A stretch of 64,000 nucleotides of DNA from Arion vulgaris. Lineage: Eukaryota > Mollusca > Gastropoda > Stylommatophora > Arionidae. Location of the stretch: the NCBI GenBank assembly GCA_020796225.1, contig CM036756.1, positions 63,603,644 through 63,667,643 on the forward strand. The letters are read 5' to 3'. The notes beneath the pieces were generated by a model, which had not been told where the DNA came from, searched no databases, and saw only the letters and a list, made by a program, of their open reading frames with translations. Shown here piece after piece: positions 42,546 through 52,835 of this stretch (the first letter of the stretch is position 1; every line of letters starts with the position of its first letter). The translations under genes were made by a program, and so were the position numbers.

Positions 42546-43024
42546 GTAAATGAGGCCTCAATCTCCATCCTCATACCAAAAGTAGTTGCCTGCGCTCCAC
42601 TTCGCTCTGCAACAACGCTAGAATGTATTAAAAATGAATTATTAGATATCAGAGTCGAAGAAGAAGATGTCGTAGAAGACGAAGGAACGTCATAATGAAT
42701 GTATTAAAGAATGAAAACAACATAGAAAAAAGAATAGAAGATATCATATGAAATATTAGATATCAGAGTCGAAGAAGAAGATATCGAAGAAGAAGAACAG
42801 AAGATATCGTAAAAGAAGAACGAATGTCATAACGAAAGGAAAAAGACGAAATTGAAAGAAAGCGGAAACTTTGTCATTTTCAGTATACCTCCTGTATTAT
42901 CACACTGAAACCCCTATAAGCGCTAATGGAATAAACCGCGACACACGATAAACAGCAGACACACCCCGGAAAACCCGGAAGCCCCTCTCCCATTTGCTTG
43001 GGTTGTATAAAGACTAGAACCCCA
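42546..43024. other. GAAGAA-rich, otherwise unrecognised
   Basis: TTAGATATCAGAGTCGAAGA then AGAAGAT occurs twice (42641 and 42749). The rest shows no family match, except the 43005-43045 block shared with 32833-32870. Confidence 0.45.
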
Positions 43025-43130
43025 TCAACCCAAAGTAAACGGTTGTTGATTTTATAGGCACCACTGATATGTTCAGTAGTTTGCCATTACTTTCTGAATG
43101 GTGAAGTCTTATTTTTACCGTTTGTAAAAA
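43025..43130 (-). mobile_element. SINE-7 3' fragment
   Basis: GTTGATTTTATAGGCACCAC, then GTTCAGTAGTTTGCCATTAC and TTTCTGAATGG match the 3' half of SINE-7 at 20500-20570. The tRNA head is missing. Confidence 0.7.
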
Positions 43131-43164
43131 TAAAGGGAATGAATTTACTTCAACATAAAATGGG

Positions 43165-43320
43165 ACGCCCTTGGTTACCGGGCCCAAATCAGGGTGTCAA
43201 GAATAGAACCACTGTTACCTGACACGCATTTCGTAAAAGGGGCCTAAGGAGGTTTGAGTGTGGCTACTTCCCCACCCAGTAAAAAAACACTAGATTGCTA
43301 CAGAAACCACAAGCAGGGAA
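43165..43320 (+). mobile_element. SINE-4 variant, 5' part
   Basis: CTTGGTTACCGGGCCCAAAT, then AAGAATAGAACCACTGTTAC and AAGGAGGTTTGAGTG. It then diverges into GTGGCTACTTCCCCACCCAG then TAAAAAAACACTAGATTGCT, a body shared with 50560-50600 rather than with typical SINE-4. Confidence 0.78.
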
Positions 43321-43495
43321 ATTCATAGCTCGCGCCAGCCAGGAAGAAGAAGGATCCCACAAGGAGGGAGATGGAATGCAGAAAATGGGGAGAGAGTGGA
43401 GAGATCTGGAAAAGATGGCCTTGGTTAGAAGGGCTTGAAAGGCCTAGATTGCGGACCTATGCCTCCCTAGGAGAGTAGGGTGAAGAAGAAAAAGA
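43320..43495 (+). mobile_element. LINE tail fragment
   Basis: The plus strand reads GREWRDLEKMALVRRAWKA, a stop, then IADLCLPRRVG. This resembles the WREVERxAxDRxxWRxxVxALC end of LINEs. It ends in GAAGAAGAAAAAG. Confidence 0.65.
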
Positions 43496-43827
43496 TACAA
43501 ATGGGACCTCGTAATTTGGGACCAGAATCTAAACAACTGCATGTCCTACCTTAGGTCAGGTGTCATTGTTAATTTTTTTTTCTAAAGCCATCTGAAGAAC
43601 GGAAACGAGCCAGATCAAGTGATTAAAACGAAGACATTTATTAAGCTTGATCAATAATTGAACAGGGACATATTTAATCACAATGACCTATTGCTATTAC
43701 TACTGTAGCAACAGCTGCTACGATCAATGCTAAAACTACTACTATAGTAAAACTACTACTAAAACACAGCTATTGCTGATGTAATTATGTTATGTCTCGA
43801 CACACTTGTCATGTAAGACTGACTAAA
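43496..43827. other. Nothing recognised
   Basis: AT-rich with a weak (CTACTA)n patch near 43695-43765. Confidence 0.45.
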
Positions 43828-44285
43828 TTTCATGTGGGTTTCTCCCATACTGATTGCATTTTATGTGGTTTTCTCCCATTGTGATTGAATTGTATGTGGT
43901 TTTCTCCCAGAGTGATTGAATTGTATGTGGTTTTCTCCCAGAGGATTGAATTTATGCGGTTTTTTTTACCATGGGATTGAATTTTATGTGGTTTTTTCCC
44001 AAAGTGATTGCATTTTATGTGGTTTTTCCCCATAGTGATTGAATTTTATGTGGTTTTCCCCATAGTGATTGAATTTTATGTGGTTTTTCCCCCAAAATGA
44101 TTGAATTTTATGTGGTTTTTTTCAAGGTGATTGAATTTTATGTGGTTTTCCCCATAGTAATTAAATTTTATGTGGTTTTCCCCGTAGTAATTAAATTTTA
44201 TGTGGTTTTTTCCCATAGTAATTGAATTTTATGTGGGTTTTCCCCATAGTAATTGAATTTTATGTGGTTTTCTCCTATAGTGGTA
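43828..44285. repeat. 30-bp minisatellite, about 15 copies
   Basis: Unit ATTGAATTTTATGTGGTTTT then CCCCATAGTG, with T/C run-length variation and ATTAAATTTT in three units. Confidence 0.95.
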
Positions 44286-44427
44286 CATATAACTAGTCTA
44301 TCATCCAGATGTTTTTGTCTAGTTTCACAATCTTTTATGCCAGTTTTCATTTTAGTTGCTACAGACAGAAAAACTAGCATCACTATTTTGTTATTATTTG
44401 TGTCCCTGTTTGCCAGCTGTGACATCA

Positions 44428-44600
44428 TACGAGCTTTACTGCGACGAGCTTTACTCCGACGAGCTTTACTCCGACGAGCTTTACTCCGACGAGCTTTACT
44501 CCGACGAGCTTTACTCCGACTTCAGAGATACTTGTAATTTAGTAAAGGAGCAGAGCTTTACTCCGACGAGCTTTACTACGACTTCAGAGATACTTGTAAT
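44428..44600. repeat. 15-bp minisatellite and its duplicated flank
   Basis: TTTACTCCGACGAGC repeated six times (44438-44522). Then CTTCAGAGATACTTGTAATT, a partial repeat of the array and the same flank again at 44582-44603, so array plus flank was duplicated as a block. Confidence 0.92.
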
Positions 44601-44604
44601 TTAG

Positions 44605-45070
44605 AACCTATAGTAAAGGAGCAGGGTTTAATCGCGTATGATGTGCGATGTATTAACACAGTGAAGTGTTCAGCATTAGCCGCATCTATCGGAGAATTTA
44701 CTCTATCAGAGACATCAGCAGTTACCTCACAATGTACAGTTTGGCTTGTTTGTAGATAGATATATTTCATATTTACCAAGTATACGACAAGAAAATATCA
44801 TGTCTACACTTTGAAAACTGAAGCTATTTTCAGATATAAACTTTCCACAGAACCGAATTGATGTGCCCCAACTTTAACCGTATTAGATATGAAAAGAATT
44901 ACTTTCAGTGCTTTTATAAACGTGGTTCTTAAACTGGCAAATATGGTCCTAAATAAAACAGGAGAGACATAGCTTTAACTTTCAGCCGTTAGGCGTAAAT
45001 TGAAACGAGAATCTTAATTTTTTTGTTCCCTGTAATGCTTACTGTCTTATTAGTTATTGATGTATTACCT
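44605..45070. other. Nothing recognised
   Basis: AT-rich DNA without features. Confidence 0.45.
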
Positions 45071-45074
45071 TTGT

Positions 45075-45298
45075 TAATGCATCCAAACTCCACAGTATAC
45101 AGAGTCTTCTACAACAGAACATCGGGAAAGAAGACAAGAGGAAGATCACGGAAGAGATGGTTAGATGGCGTAGCAGAATCCTGTGAAAGAGCAAAAATAA
45201 CAATCACACAAGCCACCAGAACAGCGCAAGACAAAAACAGAAAACCACGACACTGGGCAACAACCCGGTAGCAGTGTGACGACAAAAGAAGAAGAAGA
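45075..45298 (+). mobile_element. LINE-C 3' end, second copy
   Basis: Reads MHPNSTVYRVFYNRTSGKK, then TRGRSRKRWLDGVAESCER and AKITITQATRTAQDKNRK, stop at about 45270, then GTGTGACGACAAAAGAAGAA plus GAAGATG. Highly similar to 3286-3530, including the tail. Confidence 0.92.
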
Positions 45299-45329
45299 TG
45301 TCTTACCTGTGTTGTTGTCATGTCTAAAT

Positions 45330-45540
45330 TAAAGTATCGTAGAACCAACTCTAGTTAAAGTATCGTAGAACCAACTCTAGTTAAAGTATCGTAGAACCAA
45401 CTCTAGTTAAAGTATAGTAGGACAACTCTAGTTAAAGTATAGTAAGACAACTCTAGTTAAAGTATAGTAAGACAACTCTAGTTAAAGTATAGTAGAACTA
45501 ACTTAGAAGTATCGTAGGGCCAATGTTTGTAAAGTAGAAC
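45330..45540. repeat. 26-bp minisatellite, about 7 copies
   Basis: Unit AGTTAAAGTATCGTAGAACC then AACTCT, changing to AGTATAGTAGGACAACTCT in later units and decaying after 45490. Confidence 0.92.
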
Positions 45541-46662
45541 TAACTCTAGATAAAGTATCGGAAGACGGATTCTTATTAAAGTTTCGTAAGACAAACCTAT
45601 CTCTAGCAGATTTAATTAAACATTTTGAACTTTAACCTGAGTTTCCTCGAACTGTCCTACTTTTAAAATTTGATAAAACAGCAAATTGTCAGAGAATCGC
45701 ATGCAAATAAAATAGCTCAGTTTGGTAACTGTGTAGTGTAGAATTAGACTTGTCCCGAGGCTAGGTGGATTATGTTTTAAAATCGTGGCACATAAAGAAA
45801 CTATCTTGATCGGTTAGTTAATTAAATTAGAGAACTTTACAAGATGTAAAACACCAACTAAACTTTCAGTGGTGGTTTACAAAAACATTTTAGAATCCTG
45901 ATCGTATGTTCTATTTATAAAATTACGAATATAAATATCGAGGGTATCTGGTGTTTCCTACCATAAGTAATTGAAGTTGCTTAAGTATTTTGGGTGTCGT
46001 TGCAACTCAAAACATTTTTCGTTTGAGTATTGACTGAAAGTACAGTAAAGTGTTCCAGGCTATATGTAAATATCAATATAGTAATAACAACTATATAGAG
46101 CTGAAAGAATAGTTGTTATTCTATAGTTTACCATTGTCACTAAAGTAGGAGGATTTGAAACGAAAGGACGGAACTCAGAAGTTGTCAAAACTAAAACTAT
46201 AACAAACTGTTAAAATTTATTATTTTGATCAAAATACGGTTTCATACAAGCAGTTCCTACGTAACATCAGTTCTGACGTGTTCGTATTAGCTTTGTTCAT
46301 TGTTCAAATTAAGAAATCGGTACCAGTAGTGTGTATCATAGGCACATTCTAACGTGTCAACCATTACACATGTGCTAACGTGACGACATAGAAGCTGAAC
46401 GTTTGCTGTAAGGCTTAAACAGGTCAGTGAATTACTAAATTACGAGGTTATGTGTTAGGATGATTTTTGGTTAGTTCATTTTACAATTTACATGAATTGC
46501 TGACTGACTGCGCCGTGAACACATCAAAATGACGTTATACTATAAATGTTTCTTTCTTGTTCATATAAATTTTCTAGTGGGTTTTGAAACTTGTATTTTG
46601 TTAGGGTATTACTCATTTGAAAATTGGGAGCTAAATGTGAGGTACGTGTCATTTTTATTATA
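45541..46662. other. Unique AT-rich DNA
   Basis: About 1.1 kb with no repeat, no motif-bearing frame and no array. Probably intergenic or intronic. Confidence 0.45.
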
Positions 46663-46925
46663 GTCTTCTTTCTTTTTCGAACGCTCCACAGCGACCACTT
46701 GTTACCCACTCTGTGTAATTTGTATGTGATCTGAGCCTAAGACCGATTGTACTTTGTGCCAGTTACGCGCCTAGAAGTAGGCCGCCATCCGATTTCTGCG
46801 ATGCTTTTTATTTACTTGGGTAGTTTCTCTAGGTCCTACATCACTCGCCTTTTACGACATGCCTTGTAAGTCGCAGGGGTGTTATTCATTGCTTCCCTTG
46901 TGGACTGCGGCGCCACACGAGCGTT
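46663..46925 (-). mobile_element. SINE-3 copy
   Basis: Reversed SINE-3 from CTTCTTTCTTTTTCGAACGC to GCGGCGCCACACGAGCG, with all blocks present. Confidence 0.88.
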
Positions 46926-47155
46926 TAGTTTAGTTTTGTGCATATTTAAGGAACAGTTTAAATGAATGAAAAACGTGGCATATCCTTTACAGAAATTAAC
47001 CATCAACCACAATAAACGACTTGTTGATTTTCTAGGAACCATTTAAGTTTGCCATTACTTCCTGAACAGGGTGGGGTTCTATTTCTACCGTTTTCCAAAC
47101 TGCCTGCCGCGTAGTTTGAACCAGATACGCTTGGTTTGCTACAGACACCCAGCAA
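46926..47155 (-). mobile_element. SINE-7 copy, degraded head
   Basis: GTGGCATATCCTTTACAGAA, then GTTGATTTTCTAGGAACC, AGTTTGCCATTACTTCCTGA and box B region TAGTTTGAACCAGATACGC. It lies directly next to the SINE-3 above. Confidence 0.75.
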
Positions 47156-47309
47156 TGACAGCTAGAGTTGTTAAATGTGTACGTTCTATACAGTTAAGTT
47201 ACGAGCTTAGTGTAGTTGTATATGTCACGTGTACACTATAAAAAAGTATGTATGTGTACACTGCTAGTAACACTGTCTGTTTGTTTACGTCATAAGTTTA
47301 TGACCTTTT

Positions 47310-47400
47310 TCGTTTTTACAGACGGTAAATTGGCGAGTGTTTTACTGTGACGACTTCTGAGTTTGCGCTTGTCTCTATTGTCTTTCAGCTCATCCCTAAG
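47310..47400 (+). repeat. Short dispersed repeat
   Basis: ACAGACGGTAAATTGGCGAG then TGTTTTACTGTGACGACTTC, then TTTGCGCTTGTCTCTATTG. Matches 61740-61815 and, reversed, 21965-22021. Confidence 0.6.
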
Positions 47401-47439
47401 TCTCTTTTTAAAAGATGCTGCACCCTTTCGTAATGTTTT

Positions 47440-48055
47440 CCACATAACTTGATTCTCATCTCAGTTTCCCACATAACTTGATTATCATCTCAGTTTTCCA
47501 CATAACTTGATTCTCAGCTCAGTTTTCCACATAACTTGATTCTCAGCTCAGTTTTCCACATAACTTGATTTTCAGCTCAGTTTCCACATAACAGTTATCA
47601 TCTCAGTTTTCCACATAACTTGATTATCATCTCAGTTTTCCACATAACTTGATTCTCATCTCAGTTTTCCACATAACTTATCATCTCAGTTTCCCCACAT
47701 AACTTGATTATCATCTCAGTTTCCCCACATAACTTGATTATCATCTCAGTTTCCCCACATAACTTGATTATCATCTCAGTTTTCCACATAACTTGATTCT
47801 CAGCTCGTTTCCACATAACGTTATCATCTCAGTTTCCACATAACTTGATTTTCAGCTCAGTTTCCACATAACTTGATTATCATCTCAGTTTTCCACATAA
47901 CTTGATTATCATCTCAGTTTTCCACATAACTTGATTCTCATCTCAGTTTTCCACATAACTTGATTATCATCTCAGTTTCCCCACATAACTTGATTCTCAT
48001 CTCAGTTTCCCCACATAACTTGATTATCATCTCAGTTTCCCCACATACCTCTGAC
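47440..48055. repeat. 28-bp minisatellite, about 22 copies
   Basis: Unit CCACATAACTTGATTATCAT then CTCAGTTT, alternating with CTCATC and CTCAGC variants and short deletions at 47580 and 47810. Confidence 0.96.
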
Positions 48056-48089
48056 ATCAATAATGTCATATGTGCACTACTATTGTCTG

Positions 48090-48560
48090 TATCTCTTCTT
48101 TCTTTCATCCAATCCTCTTTTACCTCTCATCGTCAAGATAAGAAGAGATTTCTAGATCGGGCTTCTGTCTGCGCTTTATAAACAGTGTTTTTCGTCGCCT
48201 CTGTTATCTCTGTTCACATTTTGTGTGGATATCCTTTTGCTTTGTATCCACTGTATCGGAGTAACATTACTCTTGAAGCTGCGCTGTCTGTGGATAATCT
48301 GCATATGTGGTCGAACCATTTAAAGTGTTGTATCTTGATGAAGTTTAGTACTGATGTTGTACCCACTTTTTCCTGATGTCTTCATTTCTAAACCGGTCTC
48401 TTCGTGATACTCCCAGCAGTGATACTCCCAGAATTATGCGTAGACGCTTCATCTCTGTCATTACTAGTTTTCTTCTATCATTTGATGTTAGCGTCCAAAT
48501 TTGATACTGATCAACATAATTTTGGGAGGAAAACTGTGTTGTAGAATGTGCTTTTAGTGT
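48090..48560 (-). mobile_element. LINE-Y 3' end
   Basis: The minus strand reads QIWTLTSNDRRKLVMTEMKR, then LRIILGVS, RRDRFRNEDIRKK, then after a frame change SVLNFIKIQHFKWFDHICRL and GYKAKGYPHKM. The SNDxRKL...MKRLRxxxG...RRDRxRNxDIRxxxG pattern is a LINE tail, close in layout to LINE-C. Confidence 0.85.
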
Positions 48561-48763
48561 TCATTGTGACATTTGCATTTCAAAATTAGTTCAGCGACCA
48601 TGTGTCAAAATGCCAGTATCCATGTGTATGTATGTGTATGTTATATATACACTACTAGTAACCGTGTCTATGTCAATAATATTATTACTTTTTAAACTAT
48701 GTGATATTAATAGGTTATTTTTTTAACTTAAATAACTACAAGTAATAAATAACTACATGTGAA
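48561..48763. other. Nothing recognised
   Basis: AT-rich. TATATACACTACTAGTAACC resembles a segment near 47258-47275, perhaps a small shared repeat. Confidence 0.4.
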
Positions 48764-49080
48764 ATGCGCTGTCTGCGAAAAGTTACCAACAACACCAGAA
48801 AAGACAGAGTCACCAATATCAACATAAGAGAGAAAGTTGGCACAGAACCTTGCTTGAATTACATTGAGAAACAAAGAATGAAGTGGTTTGGCCACTTAAT
48901 AAGAATGCATCCAAACTACACAGTATACAGAGTATTCTATAACAGAACATCAGGAGAGAAGGCGAGAGGAAGACCATGAAAAGATGGTTAGAGGGCATAG
49001 CAGAATCCTGTGAAAGAGCAAAAATAACAATCACCAAAGCCACCAGAACAGCACAAGACAAAAACATCGGGGTCGTAAAA
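48764..49080 (+). mobile_element. LINE-C 3' end, third and longest copy
   Basis: Reads MRCLRKVTNNTRKDRVTNIN, then IREKVGTEPCLNYIEKQRMK, WFGHLIRMHPNYTVYRV and TSGEKARGRP. A frameshift or stop follows, then KEQK-like residues in another frame. It extends the LINE-C family further upstream than the other two copies. It lacks the AAG tail, being joined instead to ACATCGGGGTCG at 49066. Confidence 0.9.
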
Positions 49081-49134
49081 GCATTTTAAATATTTTAATG
49101 AATTTTGCTCTGGCAGCTACTTTGCAGCCTTTTC

Positions 49135-49375
49135 TTATCGATTTCAGCTGTCAATGGTTCGTTTACGTGTTCAATGCGTGTTCAAATTGAACACGCAACC
49201 TTTGTTTTATCGTCTGTCTCCATTAGTACTAGAAACTCGATATCACCTACATTGAGACCAAGGATCTGAAAAAAAATATTCCATACGCTCTATGCTGGAA
49301 ACGAACCGATTACATTTGGAGCGAGAGGCGAGATCCTTACCTACACGTCACAGAGACTCTCTGAAGCGGTGCGAG
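49135..49375 (-). mobile_element. SINE-1 copy, 5' part
   Basis: On the minus strand the head reads GTCTCTGTGACGTGTAGGTA (box A region) and CGGTTCGTTTCCAGC (box B), then CTCAATGTAGGTGATATCGA and AATTGAACACGCATTG. This copy shows most clearly that SINE-1 is tRNA-derived. Confidence 0.85.
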
Positions 49376-49674
49376 TATATCGTATATATTAGAAACTTGG
49401 TAAATTCTTCCCTTGTATGTGGTACATGCTGCTTTTCCAAGACTCTACATGCTCCTCTGCCTTTTGCAGCTTTCGGTACATTATTCCATTCCAGAGATAG
49501 TCCATGCATTTTGTTGGTTTTTGCAAATTCTGTTCGTTTTGAAATTGAATTTTTCCCAAAGACTCTGCTCATCGTGATCACTTTTAGTACTTTGAAGTTT
49601 CTGTAACGATAATTTTTTTCTCGTGCAGAATTGTTAGCAATGAGCTCAAACCTAGTTGCATTTCTTTTGAACGT
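49376..49674. other. Unrecognised open region
   Basis: The minus frame 49348-49758 (136 residues) spans SINE-1, this segment and SINE-6. The middle part shows no motif I can name. Confidence 0.4.
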
Positions 49675-49810
49675 AACGGCTCTGATGTGATCCCAGCCTG
49701 AGTTGGGTACCAGAGAAGCATTGGGAAGTAAAGGTGACCGTAACATTGACCACATCACTCATCGTGTGCCGCAGGTCAATGAAAAATACAGACCTAACAT
49801 CGTATTGCCC
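49675..49810 (+). mobile_element. SINE-6 copy
   Basis: CCCAGCCTGAGTTGGGTACC, then GGGAAGTAAAGGTGACCG, ACATCACTCATCGTGTGCCG and CAATGAAAAATACAGACC. Aligns through the whole body with 28942-29148. Confidence 0.85.
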
Positions 49811-50051
49811 AATATACTTAAAATGGAAGATTGGCGACCACTTTTTTGTCTGTTTCCTCTCCAGTGACTTGTTCAGCTAGGGTGACCCTGCCAGGAATAA
49901 TGTTCCCGCCATCAAAGCTTGCTGGTTCATTGATGTATTAAAGTCCCCACCCGTCCCTACCACTCCTACTTCTGTAAGGTAATGATCTGGGGAAAAAGGG
50001 TTGGGTGGATGAAGATGAGAAAACGGAGAGTTTTAAAACCGAATCAAGGCA
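49811..50051. other. Nothing recognised
   Basis: No repeat or convincing frame. Confidence 0.4.
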
Positions 50052-50059
50052 GTCTAGAT

Positions 50060-50440
50060 CAGCGTTTCCCAAAGTGGGCTGTACCGCCCCATGGGCGCTG
50101 ATGCGTTCTAGGGGGCGATAGTGGGTTCAGAAGTATTTGGGGAGTTTTTTCGTGATTTTGCGATCGAATAATCATTAAAAATTTGAATTATGCATTTTAA
50201 TTAATCTTATGCCCGTCTTACACGATCCACTTTTTCATCAATTTTCTATTTCATGTATATAATCATTTGAAAATTGACCATGTATTACAGAGATATATAT
50301 CAATTTTCTATGTCAAAGAGAAAATAGAGCATGTATATATGAGGGAGGGGGCGTTGGCAAACTGTTATAATGTGGAGGGGCGTTACAAAGTTTATGTTGT
50401 GCAAAGTGGGCGGTGGGCGGAAAATGTTTGGGAATCTCTG
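50060..50440. mobile_element. MITE-2 copy (hAT-type) with perfect 8-bp duplication
   Basis: 381 bp with imperfect inverted ends (CAGCGTTTCCCAAAGTGGGC ... GGAATCTCTG) and GTCTAGAT exactly duplicated at 50052-50059 and 50441-50448. An 8-bp duplication is the hAT hallmark. No coding capacity. Second copy at 63126-63569. Confidence 0.93.
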
Positions 50441-50452
50441 GTCTAGATAAAC

Positions 50453-50640
50453 AGCCGCCCGAATGGTTACCTGGGCCCAAATTGGGGTGTAAAGAATAGA
50501 ACCACTGTTACCTGCCACGCATGTCGTAAGAGGCGGCTAGGAGGTTCGGCGTGGGCTAGCTACCCCACACCGTAAAATACACTAGATGGCTACAGAACGG
50601 AGAGCGAACCGAGTAAACGCTGGCTGAAACCGGGCACATC
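50453..50640 (+). mobile_element. SINE-4 variant
   Basis: Head GCCGCCCGAATGGTTACCTG, then AAAGAATAGAACCACTGTTA and CATGTCGTAAGAGGCGGC. The body then has GTGGGCTAGCTACCCCACAC and ACACTAGATGGCTACAGAAC, as in the 43165-43320 copy. Confidence 0.82.
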
Positions 50641-51076
50641 GCCGAAAGATAAGCACCAGAGCTCCAAATGGAGCTGAAGATGTGATGTAAAACACACCAA
50701 TGCTAGGGTTGCGTGAATCAGGTTTCCACATGAAAAGAATTTATGGGGAGATCTGGTACATCGGTCTGGGCGGTGATCGAGATATATATAAACAGCGAAA
50801 GGGCTTCAATTCTCGATACAATTATTCTCCATTTCCCCCAGGTGAAAATTGACACAAAACCTTACTAAGTCAAAGGAAAAAATGAGAAACCGCCACCTTA
50901 ACAACTGTACAAATGTTCTACCGCTGACACTTTGAACTTGATTAAAAGCGACCTTGTTGGTGCCCTGAGTGTACAGAAGTCGCTTCTATTCAGGTTGATA
51001 TACCGTCTTAGATAACTGTTATCCTGATTAGTTATTGATTGACATGAGTGTAGACAGACAGACAACAAGACCGTGA
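50641..51076. other. Nothing recognised
   Basis: May hold the rest of the SINE-4 variant body up to about 50710; beyond that no match. Confidence 0.4.
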
Positions 51077-51181
51077 TTCTTTCATCTTTTAGAAGGTTAG
51101 TCTGACATGTTTGAATGTCAATCATTCTTCTTTCATCTTTTAGAAGGTTAGTCTGACATGTTTGAATGTCAATCATTCTTC
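51077..51181. repeat. Two-copy direct repeat of about 51 bp
   Basis: TTCATCTTTTAGAAGGTTAG then TCTGACATGTTTGAATGTCA occurs twice in tandem. Confidence 0.9.
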
Positions 51182-51296
51182 TTCTGTTCTCTAATCATGT
51201 TTTACCTCACAGAGTCAGGACAGGAAGAGATTTCTAGAAAAGGTGTTTGTACAATTGTGTTTTTGAAAAAAACCTAAGGAAAACTGTCGTTATTGT

Positions 51297-51765
51297 CTGA
51301 AATACCGCTCGTTAGGTGGTATAGAACATACCGCTCGTTAGGTGGTATAGAACATACCGCTCGTTAGATGGTATAGAACATACCGCTCGTTAGGTGGTAT
51401 AGAACATACCGCTCGTTAGGTGGTATAGAACATACCGCTCGTTAGATGGTATAGAACATACCGCTCGTTAGGTGGTATAGAACATACCGCTCGTTAGGTG
51501 GTATAGAACATACCGCTCGTTAGATGGTATAGAACATACCGCTCGTTAGGTGGTATAGAACATACCGCTCGTTAGGTGGTATAGAACATACCGCTCGTTA
51601 GATGGTATAGAACATACCGCTCGTTAGGTGGTATAGAACATACGTCGTTAGGTGTTAGAAATTTGCTCGTTAGGTTGTATAGAATCATCCGCTCTTAGGT
51701 GTTGCATACCTCTGTTGGTTTAGAATAACGCTGTTTTTAACATAGTCGGTAGGAGGTTTAGAAAT
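51297..51765. repeat. 26-bp minisatellite with 78-bp higher-order period
   Basis: Unit ATACCGCTCGTTAGGTGGTA then TAGAAC. The first 13 units follow a strict order GG-GG-GA at the TAGGTGG/TAGATGG site, a three-unit period of 78 bp. After 51640 units decay. One more unit occurs at 51826-51855, beyond the decayed zone. Confidence 0.96.
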
Positions 51766-51854
51766 AGTGTTAGTGGTACAACGTGTTAATGGTAAGAACA
51801 GGAGGAAAATGTACGTTAATGTCTGAAATACCGCTCGTTAGGTGGTATAGAACA

Positions 51855-51930
51855 GGGAGGGGAGATGTGGAAGTTAATGGTCGCATGGCTAGTACATTCG
51901 AGGCGAAAATGTTGAGGTTAGGATTTTTCT
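51855..51930 (-). mobile_element. SINE-9 3' fragment
   Basis: The plus strand shows AATGGTCGCATGGCTAGTAC then ATTCGAGGCGAAAATGTTGA and GGTTAGGATTTTTC, matching 6070-6122. It ends at the start of the following minisatellite. Confidence 0.75.
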
Positions 51931-51934
51931 TTCT

Positions 51935-52835
51935 GCCCCCGACTGTCTTTCTGCCCCCCGACTGTCTTTCTGCCCCCGACTGTCTTTCTGCCCCCGACTG
52001 TCTTTCTGCCCCCTGACTGTTTTCTGCCCCCTGACTGTCTTTCTGCCCCCCCGACTGTCTTTCTGCCCCCGACTGTCTTTCTGCCCCCGACTGTCTTTCT
52101 GCCCCACCCCGACTGTCTTTCTGCCCCGACTTTTTCTGCCCCCTGACTTCTTTCTGCCCCCGACTGTCTTTCTGCCCCCGACTGTCTTTCTGCTCCCTGA
52201 CTGTCTTTCTGCCCCTGACTGTCTTTCTGCCCCCGACTGTCTTTCTGCCCCGACTGTCTCTGTCTACTGCCCCCGACTGTCTTTCTGCCCCCGACTGTCT
52301 TTCTGCCCCCGACTGTCTTTCTGCCCCCGACTGTCTTTCTGCCCCCCGACTGTCTTTCTGCTCCCCGACTGCCCCCGACTGTCTTTCTGCCCCCCGACTG
52401 CCCCCGACTGTCTTTCTGCCCCCCGACTGTCTTTCTGCCCCCCCCGACTGTCTTTCTGCCCCCGACTGTCTTTCTGCCCCCGACTGTCTTTCTGCCCCCG
52501 ACTGTCTTTCTGCTCCCCGACTGTCTTTCTGCTCCCCGACTGTCTTTCTGCCCCCGACTGTCTTTCTGCCCCCCCGACTGTCTTTCTGCCCCCGACTGTC
52601 TTTCTGCTCCCCGACTGTCTTTCTGCTCCCCGACTGTCTTTCTGCTCCCCGACTGTTTTCTGCCCCGACTGCTAACTGTCTTTCTGCCCCGACTATCTTT
52701 CTGCCCCCTGACTGTCTTTCTGCCCCGACTGCCCCGACTGTCTTTCTGCCCCCGACTGTCTTTCTGCTCCCCGACTGTCTTTCTGCCCCCGACTGTCTTT
52801 CTGCCCCCCGACTGTCTTTCTGCTCCCCGACTGTT
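51935..52835. repeat. 18-20 bp pyrimidine minisatellite, about 47 copies
   Basis: Unit CCCCCGACTGTCTTTCTG with 3-7 C residues and TCCCC variants. Very strong strand asymmetry (C/T-rich plus strand). Long minus frames of 308 and 379 residues (QKDSRG-type repeats) are artefacts of the repeat. The last unit runs straight into SINE-4 sequence at GACTGTTACCTGCC. Confidence 0.96.

Noticed and set aside
49348..49758. 136-residue minus-strand frame
   Set aside because: Its first part is SINE-6 and its last part SINE-1. The middle has no recognisable motif, so the frame is probably accidental.
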